A DNA stretch of 64,000 nt from Eukaryota sp. TZLM1-RC (taxonomy: Eukaryota; Metamonada: BaSk clade). Below the pieces are notes generated by a model, which saw only the letters and a program-made list of their open reading frames with translations, made no database searches and was not told the origin of the DNA. The stretch lies in NCBI GenBank assembly GCA_040285825.1, contig JAUPSS010000007.1:520501-584500 (forward strand), written 5' to 3'. Each line of letters starts with the position of its first letter. Position 1 is the stretch's first letter. The position numbers and the translations under genes are program-made. This document shows positions 43,357 through 53,257 of the stretch, piece by piece.

Positions 43357-46300
43357 ATGCTCAAGTGTATTCATGCAGGCTGCACCCTCTCCTTTTCCAC
43401 TACTAGGGCTCTCCAGCTCCACTTACTCCTTAACCATCGTCTAGCTAATCTCTACCAATGTGCCTATCCCACGTGTGATTCATGTTTCTCCACGTCAGAG
43501 CATCTTTTGTACCATCACCTCATCTCTCACCCTTCTGATACATCTCCACTCACTTCTCTCACTTTTTCTACCCCTCTCCCCACTTTCCCACCCTCTCCTA
43601 TCATTTCTTTTCCATGGATCCCACTTCCCGTACTCTTCTCCCCTACTACAGTCATCTCACTGGTCCTTTTGAACAGAGACATTGCCGTCATTGCCACTGA
43701 TGACAACTGTCTCCATATAGTTTCACTAGTGAAGGGTTGTGTCCATGTTTCTGCAGTTCTCAGTGGTACGGAACTTTCAGAAGAATTTTCACCTTCAAAA
43801 CTCCGAACTGTGGTACACATCCGATCGGTCGGGATTTTATTTTGTTTTTTCGAGTCAATGTTGGTTTTACTTTTAGATGAGAAGTCGTTAGAAGTCGTTG
43901 GAAATATTGACCTTGCAAATTTTGATATTTTGACCTTGGTTTTTGACCATCTGAAACTTTGTAATTTTTCATTTAATAGTGTCATTGGTTCCTCACGTTG
44001 TCAGTCACGTGATGGGTCTTCTAGATTCATGTTGACTGATGGGAAGGTATTTTTGATTGGTCGGGGTTTCTATGGAGGTCGAAATTTGAATTTTGAACTG
44101 GTAGATCTTTTCAGCAATCAAATCACCAATCAAAAACGTAATGATTTTATTGATTTATTTTGTGTGACGAGAGATTCCATGATATTAATTGTTTATTCAA
44201 AATCTGTTTTCTTCTTAAACTCTTCTAATTTTGAATTGCTAAATTTTTTTGATGATTTCCGATACCCTCTCACTTGCTGTTGTCTCACTCCTGATCTGTT
44301 GCTGCTTGGTGATGATTATGGTAATTTGTTTTCAATTTGTTTAATTAATTTCACTTTAAAAAAAGAATTGTTTATTTTAAATGAATGTGTCAAGGTAATT
44401 TCTACTGTCGAAAATTTTAAAAATTGTTTTGTTGTAATAATTGGAGATTTTCTACTATTAATTGGAAATTTTGAAAACGAATTTCATGTTTATTTTCACT
44501 TTAACTTGAATCAATTAAGCTATTTAATTGAAAATATCACTACAATCACTATTGACACCTGTCAGTCTTTAAGTCAATCAAATTCTGTAGTATTATTGAC
44601 CATCAATCAAAAACATTTATACCTAGTTACTGTTTCTCCAATATTTGAAGTCTTTGCTAGTCTAGCTCAAAATTGTGATAATTATGAGCTCATTAATTCA
44701 ATTAAATCATTCAAAAGGTCATTACCTCTAGGTTCGTTTAATAACCCTTGTAAAGTGTGCTTGTTTGATATCTCCACAAAGTCTGTCCCCCAACCCTCTC
44801 ATGAATCAAGTCTTGCGTTTTCTTTAAGAAAGTCAAGAAAAGTCGTGTCAACTCCTGTGAGATCAACTCGGCCAGTTGCCTCTTTTTCTCTTTCAGATAT
44901 TGTAAAAGGAGAAGTTCAATCAAATTCTCAATCAGGTTTGTTGAATGGGGGCCAGTCTCCGATGATTAGGTCAATAAAGAAGGACAAATCAAAATCCACG
45001 TCACATTTTGAGCTTGATTTCTCTGGACTTCCTTTCAATACACCTCAAACACCTTCTTTCAGACCATTTTCAATGAAAAATGCAAAAAAATGGTATAGTA
45101 AATCTGTTAATGGTACATCAAAACCATCAAAACCAATTAGAAAACGCAAAATTTTCAATGTTGTTCACCGTACCCCTAGAAGAGATCACGGTCAGTTCGA
45201 GGCCATGTCACCACGAAAATTTGGGGCAATTTCACCCCCTCGTCTTGACAAGTTATTTGATTTTGAAAAATTCAAAGGCCATCAGCTGGTCGTATTTGGC
45301 TCACTAATAGAACCATCTGTCCAAGTTTTCAATATTTTAAACCAAAATTTTCCTTCGTTTGCTATGAGCCCTTTTGATCGTATCAACACCCCCGCTAATA
45401 GTCTTTTTGACCCTTTATCACGTTTACAATCACGTCATCTGTCACGCCATTTATCATGTGACGTTGAAAGTGCCAGCTCATCAGTTTGGCATCCAGATGA
45501 TGAAGGCTTTGTGTCTGAAGATTCTGTTAACGGCATTAATAAGGATCACGAAAATTTTGATGAAAATTTGGAGGGGAAATATTTTGAACCTTCGAATCCT
45601 GTATTAGTTAAACGTTTGGATCCCACACCTTCCGTGAGCTCTTCTCCAGGGGTGACACGTGTCAAAAAAGAAGGCATCAAGTCCAAAATATCCACAAAAT
45701 CATTTCAGAATCCTGAATTTCTGTCTGTCCTTCAAGGTCAATCTAGTAATAGATCTGGCAATCAATCAACCAATCAAATCAAGGATAGGTCACGGCAACG
45801 TGCTCCTCATATGGTCGATAAAGAATTGAGAATATTAAAGCCATCTGGAGTGTCACGAACTGCGAAATTTTCACTTGATTCGGCAATGATGAGCCTTTCT
45901 AAAGCTGTAGAGGAGGAAGAAGAGAAGTCAAATTTAAAGGTCAAAAAAGATTCAATATTTGACGGAATGTCGTTGACTGGACCCATTTTAAGCTCTTCTA
46001 GATCAGAATCTTGGTTACCAAATTTTCGTGAAAATTTCGACACAACTCCCCTATCAGCTAGAGATGTCAATCGAGTTGAAAATTTGCAGACGGTGCTTTC
46101 TGATTATCAAAATTTGGTTGATACTTTCTGGCCGCCGAATGAATTTGAGTCTATGGATTCTCAACGACCAATTTTTTCCCGATCTTCGAGCTTCCCCTTT
46201 CTTTATGACCCTTCACCATTACCATCGACAATAGCTTCCCGAATGAGCACTCGTCCTCGTTCTCGATCTGTTGACGTGATTGATAGGTCAATAATGGATG

Positions 46301-47709
46301 ATTTTCGACCCCCAACACGTGAAGAATTGTTTTTGGATCCTGAAACAGCTTTCAGAATCGAAATATTGGGACAGGACGATGTGGTTTCCGTAAATGACAG
46401 CTTATTTGATGAATTTGATGATGAATTTCAAGCTGGGTCTGATTATTTCAGCCCCCCACAAATGATTGATTCGGAAACTGATGATGATGTTAGGTCATAT
46501 ATGATGGATGATTTGATTGACGAAGACGAGCTTTTTGATGATTTAGATGCTTTTTCGGCTCCATCAAGAGCTTCTTCGGGTAATGTTTCGGGTTTTTCTT
46601 CACCAGAATATGTTTTGAGCTCTCCACATTCGGAGCCTGAAAATTTCAGCAGTGAGGATGAAAATTTGGAAAAGCGACCAACTCCACCGCTTGTAGAAAT
46701 TGTCAGTGAACATGATCCCGTTCAAATTTATGACCATTGGTCCTCTAGCTCAACTCCATTATCGAGTCTTCCAAGTTCACCAGAAAGTTCAATCAAATCT
46801 GCAATCAGCAACTGTATCACGTCAGCACAAACGTCACCAATCCCGTCACCAAAACCCCCTTCTCCTGGCTTATCTGAACCCAGTGTGGAGTTGCCGCCAT
46901 TAAGCCCGACACCAACACCAACGCCAACGCCAAGCCCGTCTCCAACGCCAAGCCCATCACCACCACCGACACCAATATTGAAAGCAAAGCCTGAAATATT
47001 TGAATATGTTTTGAAAGAAGATCGAGGATATTATTCTGAAAATTTAGTGGAAAAAGAGCTCAATACAGGTGTCAAGTACAGCTCTGCACCACCTTCTCCA
47101 AATATTTGTTATTGGGTTTCTGAATCTGTCGATGATTGGGATGAAAATTTCGAAATGGCACCTAATCCTTGGTGGTCGTCTCTTCCAGATCTTGATTATA
47201 CCTCTTCTGAATCAGAAGTGAGTCAAATTGATTACAGTGATTTTGACTATGATGACGTTACCTTTTCTGACCGCCCGTCACCATGCCAGTCATCTGGTAG
47301 TCTAGATTCCAGTGTTAGCTCATCTCCACCGATACCGCCTCCACTCCCTATGACACTGACAAGGTCAAATATTGCTCCGGTAGAGCTCACTTCGAGAACA
47401 AAAAAGAGAAGAATATTGGAGAGAGATGCGAAAATTTGGGAAAAACGAATGAATGATCTCGTTTCTAGATTTGATTGGTCTTCCAAGGTCAAAGAACCAG
47501 AATTGGGTAGAAAATCGTTGACTTTTGAGCCTCCAAAGTTTTTAGACTTTAATGTTTCAAAAGCAAATGTTAAACCCGTAACTGCTTTTGTGGATGACTT
47601 CCATGGACAAACCAGCAGTAGGTCAACTGTACTCTCAACAGTTGATTCCAATGATGATTATAGAATTGATCCTATAATTGATTTGATCAGATCGCATGCC
47701 AAGTATTGA
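43357..47709 (+). CDS. large protein with two N-terminal C2H2 zinc fingers, propeller-like region and long disordered tail
   Basis: An intact single frame of 1450 residues. Residues 4-58 hold two C2H2 fingers (C4, C9, H22, H27; then C35, C40, H53/54, H58). Residues 85-470 are hydrophobic beta-strand-like units (DIAVIATDDNCLHIVSLVKG, LLLLGDDYGNLFSICLINF), which resemble degenerate WD40 blades. From about 480 on the chain is low-complexity, rich in Ser, Pro, Asp and Glu, with SFSLSDIVKGE, two acidic clusters near 1010-1070 and a TPTPTPTPSPSPTPSPSP run near 1190. Basic stretches (KKRRILERDAK) near 1350 may be nuclear localisation signals. The architecture suggests a nuclear scaffold or regulator, but no family was recognised. 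The second ATG frame at 43353 is short and not used. Confidence 0.85.
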   Translation: MLKCIHAGCTLSFSTTRALQLHLLLNHRLANLYQCAYPTCDSCFSTSEHLLYHHLISHPSDTSPLTSLTFSTPLPTFPPSPIISFPWIPLPVLFSPTTVISLVLLNRDIAVIATDDNCLHIVSLVKGCVHVSAVLSGTELSEEFSPSKLRTVVHIRSVGILFCFFESMLVLLLDEKSLEVVGNIDLANFDILTLVFDHLKLCNFSFNSVIGSSRCQSRDGSSRFMLTDGKVFLIGRGFYGGRNLNFELVDLFSNQITNQKRNDFIDLFCVTRDSMILIVYSKSVFFLNSSNFELLNFFDDFRYPLTCCCLTPDLLLLGDDYGNLFSICLINFTLKKELFILNECVKVISTVENFKNCFVVIIGDFLLLIGNFENEFHVYFHFNLNQLSYLIENITTITIDTCQSLSQSNSVVLLTINQKHLYLVTVSPIFEVFASLAQNCDNYELINSIKSFKRSLPLGSFNNPCKVCLFDISTKSVPQPSHESSLAFSLRKSRKVVSTPVRSTRPVASFSLSDIVKGEVQSNSQSGLLNGGQSPMIRSIKKDKSKSTSHFELDFSGLPFNTPQTPSFRPFSMKNAKKWYSKSVNGTSKPSKPIRKRKIFNVVHRTPRRDHGQFEAMSPRKFGAISPPRLDKLFDFEKFKGHQLVVFGSLIEPSVQVFNILNQNFPSFAMSPFDRINTPANSLFDPLSRLQSRHLSRHLSCDVESASSSVWHPDDEGFVSEDSVNGINKDHENFDENLEGKYFEPSNPVLVKRLDPTPSVSSSPGVTRVKKEGIKSKISTKSFQNPEFLSVLQGQSSNRSGNQSTNQIKDRSRQRAPHMVDKELRILKPSGVSRTAKFSLDSAMMSLSKAVEEEEEKSNLKVKKDSIFDGMSLTGPILSSSRSESWLPNFRENFDTTPLSARDVNRVENLQTVLSDYQNLVDTFWPPNEFESMDSQRPIFSRSSSFPFLYDPSPLPSTIASRMSTRPRSRSVDVIDRSIMDDFRPPTREELFLDPETAFRIEILGQDDVVSVNDSLFDEFDDEFQAGSDYFSPPQMIDSETDDDVRSYMMDDLIDEDELFDDLDAFSAPSRASSGNVSGFSSPEYVLSSPHSEPENFSSEDENLEKRPTPPLVEIVSEHDPVQIYDHWSSSSTPLSSLPSSPESSIKSAISNCITSAQTSPIPSPKPPSPGLSEPSVELPPLSPTPTPTPTPSPSPTPSPSPPPTPILKAKPEIFEYVLKEDRGYYSENLVEKELNTGVKYSSAPPSPNICYWVSESVDDWDENFEMAPNPWWSSLPDLDYTSSESEVSQIDYSDFDYDDVTFSDRPSPCQSSGSLDSSVSSSPPIPPPLPMTLTRSNIAPVELTSRTKKRRILERDAKIWEKRMNDLVSRFDWSSKVKEPELGRKSLTFEPPKFLDFNVSKANVKPVTAFVDDFHGQTSSRSTVLSTVDSNDDYRIDPIIDLIRSHAKY

Positions 47710-48701
47710 AGAAATCTATGTTGGCCGATCTCATTTTGGTATTCTCTGAGCTTTTCAGTTGAGAAGTGTCCAATTTCGTTGTTATTAATCAGATCAATGT
47801 CTTCAGTGGCTATATCAATATCTTGACTTCTTTTGACTTCTTTTTTTGATTATTGAGGTCTTCAATATTACAAGCAATTGGGTGAATTTTTCATCAATCT
47901 TTTATTTCTTTTCTTTTAATTGTATCTTCTGTTTTGCTATTTTATTTAAATATACTTTACAGATTTGACATTATCTTTGCAAATAAATTGATGTATTTTT
48001 TTGATTGTTTTCCCAAAACAACTTTCAACATGAATTATCATTTGACCACATTAAATCAATCATAAGGGCTACAATTTTCCTTCCAACCAATCGAAGCTAC
48101 ATAAATCTGTTTTTCCAATAAGAAGATAACAAGACAAGTAATGAAGAATCAACAAAAGAATCAGCTATAATTGTTGAACAACACTATTGAATTCTTACCG
48201 ACATTTGTACCATTTGTCGGACGATCTAGTTCTTAGTTAACTTATTGGTACAAACTCAAATGAGTACGATTTACCTTTACTTTCCATTAAGTTGACCTCG
48301 TTAAATCAGTAAAATGTTTCATATTGTTCCGTAAATCTCAGAAAATTGTTTCAAGTATTCTTACTACTGACCAAATGTTCTACTAGGGAAGTATTTTGTA
48401 TAGACCTTGCTTAGTTTGCTGATTGACAGAAGAAGTAAATAGGTATGTCATCTTTAATTATTCAGATAACACATGTTCTACAGATAGTCCTTTACCTATC
48501 ATTGTATGTGATTCATCAAGGCTGTGAACTTAGTTTGAGCACAAAATGTCCACAGCATCCTGAATAATCAAAATGCTTCAATGTGACCAATGAGTTTCGC
48601 TTCCACCATTTAAAATTGCACCAAAAAGCAATCCATTAAAAAAACCATTTACAAATCAATCTAAAATGTTATAAAAATAGCAATTTTTAAAGCAACAATT
48701 T
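47710..48701. other. intergenic region, no gene seen
   Basis: About 1 kb of AT-rich sequence between convergent genes. No coding block, repeat or RNA gene was recognised. Confidence 0.5.
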
Positions 48702-50073
48702 TTAGGAACTCCCACAAAGCTTCAAGAGCCATTCTTTCCTCTTCGCCTCATCTGCCGTTGTACCAATGCCTTTACGATAGCAACGTGTCAATTCAATCAT
48801 TCCTTTGGTTTCCCCTTCTTCTGCTGCCATCTTATACATTTCAAGAGCTCTTTCATTGTTCTTTCTACATCCATGACCCTCTTCATAAGCACGACCCAGT
48901 TTAACAGTAGCTGATCTATTACCCATATCATGGGCTTGTTGAAACAACCTAAAACCTTCATTATAATCCCTTCCAACACCAGCACCAGTCATATAACTGA
49001 GGTTAGTTTATAGAGAACCAAGGAAAAAGATCATACCAAATGGCGGTTTCACAAATTCCCTTTGGTTTTCTAGCTTCTCCACTTTTTTTGTCTGCAATAA
49101 GCAAAATAAAAAGAGTATACACCAATAAAAACGTTGCTGATCATTCTTCTCTGTGCCTCTTCCTAACTCATAGTAAAGAGCCAGATTGTAATAAGCATCA
49201 GTAACTCCTTTTTCAGCAGCAGTTTTGAAGTAGTTAAACGCTGCTGGATAATCTTGATCGCAACCTTGGCCAGTGGCGGCCATGATGCCTAAAAAGTAAA
49301 AGGGTCGAGCGATTCCTGCATTGCTTGCGTTGATGAAACAAGTATAAGCAGCGGAATCGTCTTGATCACAGCCAATACCATGCTTGAGACAAATACCATT
49401 TTCCATCTCAGCATCTATATCACCCCTAGCAGCAGCCTCGTTATCTTTGGTTAGGAATAGCAGCAAAGAACATACACCAGTGAAAACTAAGGTTAGATAG
49501 GTTTAACTCTATAACATACCGCTGACGGTCGTCTTTTGGTACACCTCTCCCTTGTTCGTAACAAACCTAGAGTTAGAGTAAGGGTAAGGGACATACACCC
49601 AAGAGGTAGGCAGGGTGCGAAAGGCGTTCCTCATGATTTGCTGCTTTTAGAAACAGTTCAACAGCTTTCTTTTCGTCTTGACGAGTTCCTCGACCACGAG
49701 AATAGCATAAACCAGCTTGGTGATATCCTGCAGGACAACCATTCTCTCCTGCTTTGAGGTACCAATGCAGACTCTTTTCATGGGACTGTTGCACCCCATC
49801 GTCCCCTAATCGATAGCTTTGTCCAACGTTGAACATGGCCTTAGCGTTACCCAACTTTGCTTTTATTTTGTCTTGCTTAAAGCTTAAATTCCCTTCGTCA
49901 TCAGAGTCGTCGTCCACAGAGATGCACTCAAGAGAGGTCATGTCATTGAGTTCTTCCAGGACAGCTGAGCAAGAGGGACGCTTGTCAGGGTCCATTTGTA
50001 ACATTCCTTCATCTATTATGTTTTCAGGCAGTTCATTGTATCCGATACAAACAATACCTTTGTTTTCTATCAT
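48702..50073 (-). CDS. Sel1-repeat protein (C-terminal part of a kinase/Sel1 gene), six exons
   Basis: Exons on the minus strand: 50073-49597, 49566-49520, 49486-49476, 49444-49121, 49091-49037 and 48996-48702. The introns are 30, 33, 31, 29 and 40 nt and begin GTATGT, GTATGT, GTATGT, GTATAC and GTATGA; four have CTAAC 4-5 bases before AG. Splicing restores perfect Sel1 repeats across every junction (YLLGVCYEQGRGVPKDDRQR, FHWYNEAAARGDIDAE, YKKSGEARKPKG). The first 40 residues are the end of a protein kinase domain (MLQMDPDKRPSCSAVLEEL), followed by about seven Sel1 repeats. Sel1 repeats form helical solenoids used as adaptors. The first ATG of this part is probably internal to a longer protein. 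Confidence 0.85.
49476..49486 (-). other. 11-nt micro-exon
   Basis: Eleven bases, TTTTCACTGGT, lie between a 33-nt intron (49487-49519) and a 31-nt intron (49445-49475). They supply the bases of R-F-H-W-Y at the core of a Sel1 repeat and keep the frame; leaving them out would shift it by two bases. Confidence 0.8.
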
Positions 50074-50079
50074 TTTTGT

Positions 50080-50229
50080 TAATAAATCAAAGTGTTTAGC
50101 CTTGGATAATATTTATAATAGTTTATTTATAGTTTATTAATAGTTATTGTATTATTGCGCCCATGCGCTTAAGTTAAGGGAAATCCTCATTCCCTTGTAA
50201 TAAATTACTCTACTTTTCATATAAGGTCA
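50080..50229 (-). other. expanded intron or insertion with hairpin
   Basis: Between two kinase-coding blocks lies about 150 bp without coding sense. It contains AAGGGAA...TTCCCTT, a perfect 7-bp hairpin around 50185-50205, and GCGC...GGCGC just beside it. All other introns in the gene are 29-40 nt, so this may be an intron that took up a small insertion. Confidence 0.4.
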
Positions 50230-51082
50230 TGTCCCGTTATAACACCCGCAGATCATCAAAGTTATCTTGGGTTATAGATTGCTTATCAGTAAAAAGGTGA
50301 CAAAAAAACAAACCCAATCCGTAAATATCAGCAGATTTTGTGGATTTGGTAGTGATTCCGGTGATGATCTCAGGTGCAACAAATGGGATTCTCAGTACAA
50401 GATTCTTCTCGACCATTGAATCACAATGCTTGTAATGGACAGGTGTGAGACAAGCAAATGCAATGTCCTTGATGGTTGTATCCCCTTAGATATTCTGAGC
50501 ATCAATGTAACCATGCACAACATTGTTTGAGTGAAGGGAGTGTAGAGATTTTGTCACTTTCTTTATAAGACTAAGCTTACCTTCCATAGAAAGAAGACAT
50601 AGGACATGTGGAAGATTAGGAGAAGTACCAAGAGACTGGAATAGGTTGAAATGGTCATTGGCGATAGCAACCAAGTCGGCGCCTTCGTCTCTTCTGTACT
50701 GAAACCAAAAAACGTCCCGTTCGTTGTAGGTTGCAGCAAGAATAACATAATCAGAACACCGATTGATCACTTGGGGATTAGACAATTTTATAGGGTCGAT
50801 TGTCGGGTATTTGATCCAGAATGTTTAACATCGCTGTATTGACATTGAATGTAAAATGACCAACAGCTACGTGACAAGATGGACAACTATTGTGTTCTCT
50901 GCACCAGGATTCAATGCAAGCTTTACAACAACAATGCCATATGATCAGCGGTGGTTTCTCACTTCACATACCACAGGAAAGGATCACGGGAGATTTTACA
51001 AGTCCTATACAACATGGGCAGTAAAAGACCGAAATTGCATCAGCTGAGAGTTCAATCAATTCAGTTATATCACCTGTTATAG
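50230..51082 (-). pseudogene. RING finger and protein-kinase-like N-terminal part of the Sel1 gene, with lesions
   Basis: From right to left: a RING/U-box-like finger (YCPCCIGLVKSPVILSCG, then HCCCKACIESWCREHNSCPS), then after a one-base frame change near 50792 a kinase N-lobe-like region with SLHSLHSNNVVHGYIDAQNI (HGYIDAQN instead of the catalytic HRDLKxxN), and PFVAPEIITG...SADIYGLGLFF. The Asp of HRD is replaced, so the kinase would be a pseudokinase. Lesions: the finger is split by a 33-nt intron-like piece (50939-50971) that begins GTATGT but ends in AT instead of AG, and TAA follows DAQNI. Either the upstream half is decayed or unusual splicing is used. No start codon was found upstream of the finger. 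Confidence 0.6.
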
Positions 51083-51946
51083 ATCAAACTGTTAAAAACA
51101 AAGATGGGTGTACACTTCAACTGTACATTTCGAAGTATACAGTTGACAAACCTGACATATTCCAGACACTCAAAGTTACTAGAAAACCGAAAATAAATTA
51201 GATCGATCCCAACACATTTATTAGGAAGCAGTTGGGTATATTGAATTTGACAACAGTACAGAGGGTGATGCTTTCTGCTCCTATTTAATTCTGAGTTCTA
51301 TAGACGCATTCGTTCGTGAACGACTGTTAAACAATTGATTTCCACTTGGGACCTCTGAAATACCTCTGAATGCTTTGAACGAAAATTAAATTGTCCAAAT
51401 CCAAAATCGTAATTGAACCACAGTCAACCCCACCAGATTCAAGATTATAATGGAACGAATAACGTCATGAAAAAGACAAAGGAAGAAATAGAGATTTTAT
51501 CAACAGAATGAAAAAAAAACAAAAGATTCCAGACTTCAGGCCGAAATAAATAATTGTTTGAACGAATTTTTACTATTGGACTGTTCATAAAAAGTGCTCC
51601 TTCAATGTAGAGTGAAACATGTTTAATACATAGTGAACGTTGTGTTATTGCTATGAATACATTTTGCAAGTAGGTAAAAGTTTGTCAAAATGACTAGAAT
51701 CGAGTCAACTTTTCTCATTTGACAAGTCGAGGTCAAGTCAGATTGACTCATGGAAAATTTGAGAATACCAAATCAAATAATTGTAACAACACTTTAAATG
51801 AAAACATTTACAATTACATTATAAATAAATCAAAGTAAATAGTATCAAATAACATGACATTAGTGACCATTCATTCCCATGAACATCAAGAACAGTGTAC
51901 TTTGCTTCTCCCTTTTTTCTCTACTCAATAAAGAACAATAAAGAGA
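51083..51946. other. intergenic region, no gene seen
   Basis: AT-rich, between the RING/kinase part and the LTR element. No coding block was recognised. Confidence 0.5.
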
Positions 51947-51950
51947 CTAC

Positions 51951-52027
51951 TGTTGCCAAAGTGTATTGTAGTAAAGAAAAGTTGATTTATTTTCTAATCA
52001 TACTATATAAGCCTTAGGGCGCCAACA
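51951..52027 (-). repeat. 3' LTR (77 bp)
   Basis: Almost the same as the right-hand copy; the differences are in the first 15 bases of the plus-strand reading (CCAAAGTG against CCTAAAGTC). The high identity points to a recent insertion or strong constraint on so short a repeat. Confidence 0.82.
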
Positions 52028-52045
52028 CTGCTTCTTCCCTTTTTC
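52028..52045 (-). promoter_or_regulatory. polypurine tract of the LTR element
   Basis: The minus strand reads GAAAAAGGGAAGAAGCAG, directly against the 3' LTR, the position where plus-strand DNA synthesis is primed in LTR retroelements. Confidence 0.75.
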
Positions 52046-52330
52046 AAAATCAATCAGCTTATATGAATATGAAACTAAAACTATGAACAAATAACTAAAT
52101 AACTATAACTAGTAAGAACTAAATACTGAATTCTACTGTTTTCTATTGTCTACAATTATCTTTGTAGTGATTGGGATCCGCACAAACACTGGTTTTACAT
52201 TTTTAAGATCGACAATTGATGTACTATGACTCTCTTACATCAATGTTAGTATAGTGTAGTAAGCAATAACTGAAAAGGCCTCGTTCCAAGATCTGTGTGT
52301 TTGAATACTTTGTTGTGTATGTTTTAATCG

Positions 52331-53180
52331 CTACATAAAGCGCTCTGCTTCTTCCCTTTTTCGTAAACGAGTAACGTGGTAGTGTCGTTTAGTAAAGGTA
52401 TCATGGAATCGAAGAATGGATTCGCTAATGATCATGCAGGGTCTATGTTGGATCAAAACAACAGTAAACGAAGTAACAAACTTCAGAAACCTGAAGGCGG
52501 CGTCTTTTGTTGTTAAAGTACTGGCTTTACGACTAAAAATATCAGAGGAGCAAAGACCGTATCTTTGCATTTTAGTACAATAACAGTGGAGGTGGAGTTT
52601 CTACTCGTAACCTCGTATTTGGTCGACTTTTCTCGTGTTTGGCTCCATAAGGAAGGGAGCTGCTCGAATGAATAAAAGTCCATTGATTCGAGGTAAGGCT
52701 CTGTGTCCTTGTTAGGAGGATCCATCACTGGAGTCATCTTCTCCTTCCATCTCATCAAATTGAGATTATGTGAATTTCTTTATATTCTCCTAATGCAGAA
52801 GACGTGTCTAAGGTGGGATTTCCATCCGTTCCCTTTGAGACAGGTTCTGCAATTGGGAGGGGAGAGGGAGCCGGGTCCGTTCTCGTTACCTCTTCCATTG
52901 CTTTGAGGGGAGAGGGAGCCGGGTCCGTTCTCGTTACCTCATCTGTTTCTTCTTTTCTTTTGAGGGGAGAGGGAACCGGGTCCGTTCTCGTTACCTCTTC
53001 CATTGCTGAAGATGGAGGGACCTCGTCCACTCTTTCATCTTTCACTTTTAGGGAGGGGGAGGTGGGATCCGGGTCCGTTGCCTCGTTACCCTCTTTATTA
53101 TGTATATGTGTCGCTGGTTCCTGCTGCATGTTAGTTCGGGGATTAGGGTCAGAGATATCTTGCTGAAAGATGTCTGACAT
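52331..53180 (-). CDS. cargo reading frames of the LTR element (three overlapping blocks)
   Basis: Block 1 (53180-52755, 141 residues, ATG start) is acidic and Pro-rich, with three or more repeats of EEVTRTDPAPSPLK. It ends in TGA overlapping the ATG of block 2 (52755-52513) as TGATG, an arrangement that can permit re-initiation. Block 2 has SMDFYSFEQLPSLWSQTREK. Block 3 (52570-52331) is in another frame: RYGLCSSDIFSRKASTLTTK, FLKFVTSFTVVLIQH and TFTKRHYHVTRLRKREEAE. Blocks 2 and 3 read as parts of one protein with a frame change near 52570. No gag, protease, RT or integrase motif is recognised. It may be a captured host gene or a diverged gag. Confidence 0.5.
52345..52362 (-). promoter_or_regulatory. 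second, internal polypurine tract
   Basis: The same 18 bases as at 52028-52045 recur 317 bp upstream (element orientation), inside the end of the last open frame, where they encode RKREEAE. Some retroviruses and LTR elements carry such a central polypurine tract. Confidence 0.6.
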
Positions 53181-53257
53181 GCTGTAAAGTGTCTGGGGAT
53201 GTTCACCAATGCTGAAGTTATGGTATACCTTTTGACTTTAAAATGGCCAATAATTAT

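Noticed and set aside
47247-47651. A 134-codon minus-strand frame inside the C2H2 gene
   Set aside because: It is antisense to an intact 1450-codon frame and follows from its Ser/Pro-rich codons.
52804-53166. A 120-codon plus-strand frame inside the LTR element
   Set aside because: LTR orientation (TATA, AATAAA, polypurine tract) and the ATG-started frame both favour the minus strand; the plus frame mirrors its repeats.
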